Of a stretch of DNA of 64,000 nucleotides, positions 62,255 to 64,000 are shown one piece after another; position 1 is the stretch's first letter; each line of letters opens with the position of its first letter. The notes under the pieces were generated by a model. The model saw nothing but the letters and a program-made list of their open reading frames with translations. It ran no database searches and was not told the DNA's origin. A program made the translations under genes and the position numbers. Source of the stretch: Chitinasiproducens palmae (GTDB taxonomy: Bacteria; Pseudomonadota; Gammaproteobacteria; Burkholderiales; Burkholderiaceae); the NCBI RefSeq assembly GCF_900095735.1, contig NZ_FNLO01000004.1, positions 62,001 to 126,000 of the forward strand. Direction: 5' to 3'.

Positions 62255-62785
62255 TCAGGCCGGTTCAAAAACGCGATTCACGTGCGTGGCAAGATGGGCG
62301 CCGTCGACACCGTAGACATGCAACGACACAGCGTTGCCGTCTGCCTCGTTGCCGAGCCGATGGATGTCCGCGTGTCCGGCGTCCACCACGACGGTATCGC
62401 CGGCCCGGCGCAGCCGCTGTGCACGGCACCGCGGCGCGCCATCCTGCCAGCGATACAACCGCTCGGTGAGCTCGCCCCTGAGCACGACATACCCGCACCA
62501 CGTCCAATGGGCGTGCACCGGGCTGTGCTGGCCCTGCCGCCAGGTGAGCAACACGATCGAGAACAGACCGGCGGGATCGAGGTACAGCGGTTCGCGGGCG
62601 TACCCGCCGGCGCATCCGGCAAGCTGCGTACGTGTCAACGCCGGCGCCAGACGCTGCATGGTCGGCAGCACCGTCTGCAGGCGGGCGAGCAACTGACGCT
62701 TGCCGTCACTCATTGCCTCGTTGAGCGCGTTGGCCAGTTCCGTGACGATGCGGTTGTCCGTCGTGTCTGCTTCCCATCCATGCAT
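62255..62785 (-). CDS. Cysteine dioxygenase-type cupin
   Basis: A 176-residue cupin of the cysteine/3-mercaptopropionate dioxygenase type. The metal-binding triad fits His91 and His93 in SPVHAHWTWCGYVVLRGELT and His156 in SLHVYG. Members oxidise thiols to sulfinates with Fe(II) and O2. The Cys close to the HxH motif (WCG) is retained. Substrate (cysteine, 3-mercaptopropionate or another thiol) cannot be decided from sequence alone. Confidence 0.85.
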   Translation of the reverse strand: MHGWEADTTDNRIVTELANALNEAMSDGKRQLLARLQTVLPTMQRLAPALTRTQLAGCAGGYAREPLYLDPAGLFSIVLLTWRQGQHSPVHAHWTWCGYVVLRGELTERLYRWQDGAPRCRAQRLRRAGDTVVVDAGHADIHRLGNEADGNAVSLHVYGVDGAHLATHVNRVFEPA

Positions 62786-63320
62786 GGCGATTTCCGCAAC
62801 GTCGCGAGTTGTTCCAATCGAGCCAGTCTAAACAAGACGCGCTGGCATATGTTTCCAAAATCGCGGCCGAAAAAAAGCCGATTTGGCAAACCATCCCTGT
62901 CAGCGGCGAATGCGTAGATGGCTTTTCCAATGCACTGGCCGATCGCCTCAGATGGGCTGGGCGGCGGCCACGATGGAAGCAGATACAGGGTTGCCGCGTG
63001 GCACGGGTGAGAGGTGCAAGGCTGCCCCGCGTTACTGGCGGAGCACTGACGGCAGATGAGCGGATCAGCGACCGGATGTGGTGACGGCGCGCTCGGATCG
63101 CAAGCATGACTGAGCAGTCCAGGCAAGACGGCGAGCGTCGGCAAAGGGGCATCGGCAGTCGGATGCCTGGCACGCGTCGCTCGCCCGCAACACGTCTCGC
63201 AAGCGCGGATGCCGTGGCGCGTTTTCTCCTGCTAGGCTGGCGACGCCCAGCACGGTAAATCGGCCTCGCGGGCGGCGCTTTCGACGCGCACGGATGCTTC
63301 CAAGCTGGGCGGAACCGGAC
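62786..63320. other. Interval before the histidine phosphatase gene
   Basis: About 530 bases. A plus-strand open frame from a TTG at 62809 to 63084 (91 residues) has no family resemblance and no ribosome binding site, so I do not call it a gene. No RNA or repeat signature is seen. Confidence 0.5.
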
Positions 63321-64000
63321 ATGAAGAATACCAAGACCATGCTGCATCGCTGGCGCGCGGCGTCCAGCGCGTGGACCGACACGTCGGCCTTACCGGCGGC
63401 CTTACCGGCGGCCTTAATGTCGTCTGCCCCGTCGTCTGCCCCGTCGTCTGCCCCGTCGTCTGCCCCGTCGTCTGTAACGTCGTCTGTAACGTCGTCTGTA
63501 ACGTCGTCTGTAACGTCGCCCCTGTCGTCGATGCTATCGCGCACGCCTGGCCGGCTTGCAGCGCGCGCGCCGCGGACGCGCGAGCGCTGGCGGACACGGG
63601 CCTTCGCCCTGTGCGTCGCGCTGAGCGCCTGCTTCGCGCCGACGCTTTCGGCGACCGCGCAGGCCGCAACGCAGACCATCGTGCTGTTGCGCCATGCCGA
63701 AAAACCGCTCGCCGCGGACGGCCAGGCGGCGCTGCCCGGTCTCGGCCAGCTGACCTGTACCGGCTTGCAACGTGCGCGGCAATTGCCAGGCGTGCTGATC
63801 GGCCGCTTCGGCCGTCCCGATTACGTGTTTTCGCTCGATCCGGCCGGCCAGGTCGGCGATTACCGGAATGCCGCCGACCAGGAGCAATACTATTACTACG
63901 TGCGCCCGTTGATGACGATCCAGCCGACCGCGATCAAGGCGGGGCGTGCGGTGAACGTCGGCATCAGCTTTGCCGACGCCGGCAATCCGGACTTCGAACT
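63321..64000 (+). CDS. Histidine phosphatase-family protein with repeat-coded N-terminus (cut by window edge)
   Basis: The frame from ATG 63321 is open to the window end (226 residues). About residues 34-65 consist of SSAP repeats then SSVT repeats, coded by 12-bp tandem units. A signal-peptide-like stretch follows (RAFALCVALSACFAPTLSAT, cleavage near AQA). The phosphatase motif LLRHAEKP contains the phospho-accepting His. The later catalytic residues lie beyond the edge. If translation starts at ATG 63531, the repeats would be untranslated leader and the signal peptide would lie closer to the N-terminus; the choice is open. Confidence 0.8.
   Translation, partial: MKNTKTMLHRWRAASSAWTDTSALPAALPAALMSSAPSSAPSSAPSSAPSSVTSSVTSSVTSSVTSPLSSMLSRTPGRLAARAPRTRERWRTRAFALCVALSACFAPTLSATAQAATQTIVLLRHAEKPLAADGQAALPGLGQLTCTGLQRARQLPGVLIGRFGRPDYVFSLDPAGQVGDYRNAADQEQYYYYVRPLMTIQPTAIKAGRAVNVGISFADAGNPDFE
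63420..63515 (+). repeat. 12-bp tandem repeats, 4 + 4 units
   Basis: Four exact copies of TCGTCTGCCCCG are followed by four exact copies of TCGTCTGTAACG. All are in frame with the phosphatase gene and encode SSAP and SSVT. A related 12-bp unit (GCCTTACCGGCG, twice) lies just upstream. Confidence 0.95.

Noticed and set aside
62809-63084. 91-codon plus-strand frame before the phosphatase gene
   Set aside because: It has a TTG start, no ribosome binding site and no family resemblance.
63420-63515. 12-bp repeats considered as a CRISPR-like array
   Set aside because: Units are contiguous with no spacers and in frame with a coding sequence.

Overview
The window is high-GC bacterial DNA with the gene content of a Burkholderiales beta-proteobacterium, most likely Burkholderiaceae. 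Supporting blocks are DUF3460-scpA near panC-panD, zapB-like/zapA/6S RNA, pepA divergent from lptFG, and cysH-cysD-cysN-cobA divergent from cysB. I cannot name a genus with confidence.

Layout. 1-13.9 kb: dcd (partial), a SodC-like lipoprotein and apbC on the minus strand; a plus-strand OmpA-type lipoprotein and metG; then tamA-tamB (minus), DUF3460 and scpA (plus). 13.9-20.2 kb: panC-panD, a ParA-type ATPase, and a vitamin B12 uptake operon (btuB, permease, ATPase). 20.2-24.7 kb: a cobalamin riboswitch for btuB lies back to back with an FMN riboswitch for ribB; then zapB-like, zapA, 6S RNA, a SIMPL-domain protein and lgt. 24.7-37.7 kb: a long gene-free gap, holC-pepA, lptF-lptG, a CbiX-type protein, the sulfate assimilation operon with cysB, and a branched-chain-type periplasmic binding protein.

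37.8-45.3 kb is the accessory part. A tRNA-Leu(CAA) gene is followed 6 kb later by an exact 53-bp copy of its 3' part. The island between is visibly AT-richer in its gene-bearing parts. It carries a TIR-domain protein, a decayed IS3-family element, a VbhA-like antitoxin without its toxin, and a two-gene operon whose first product has a C-terminal domain resembling a DisA-type diadenylate cyclase. A second unit holding a VapBC-type toxin-antitoxin pair ends at a decayed third copy of the tRNA 3' end.

45.4-64 kb: a minus-strand operon joins a PotABCD-type ABC importer to a three-subunit FAD/2Fe-2S amine or opine dehydrogenase and a RidA deaminase, next to a divergent LysR regulator. Next is a cluster with a VOC protein, a quinone oxidoreductase-type protein, a thioesterase, an NMT1/SsuA-type importer, a DUF2817 hydrolase, an acyl-CoA synthetase and an Lrp regulator. 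The window ends with a cysteine dioxygenase-like protein and a histidine phosphatase, cut by the window edge, whose N-terminus is encoded by 12-bp tandem repeats.

The most promising candidate for an undescribed system is the DAC-like gene pair at 41199-43570, together with the TIR gene on the same island.
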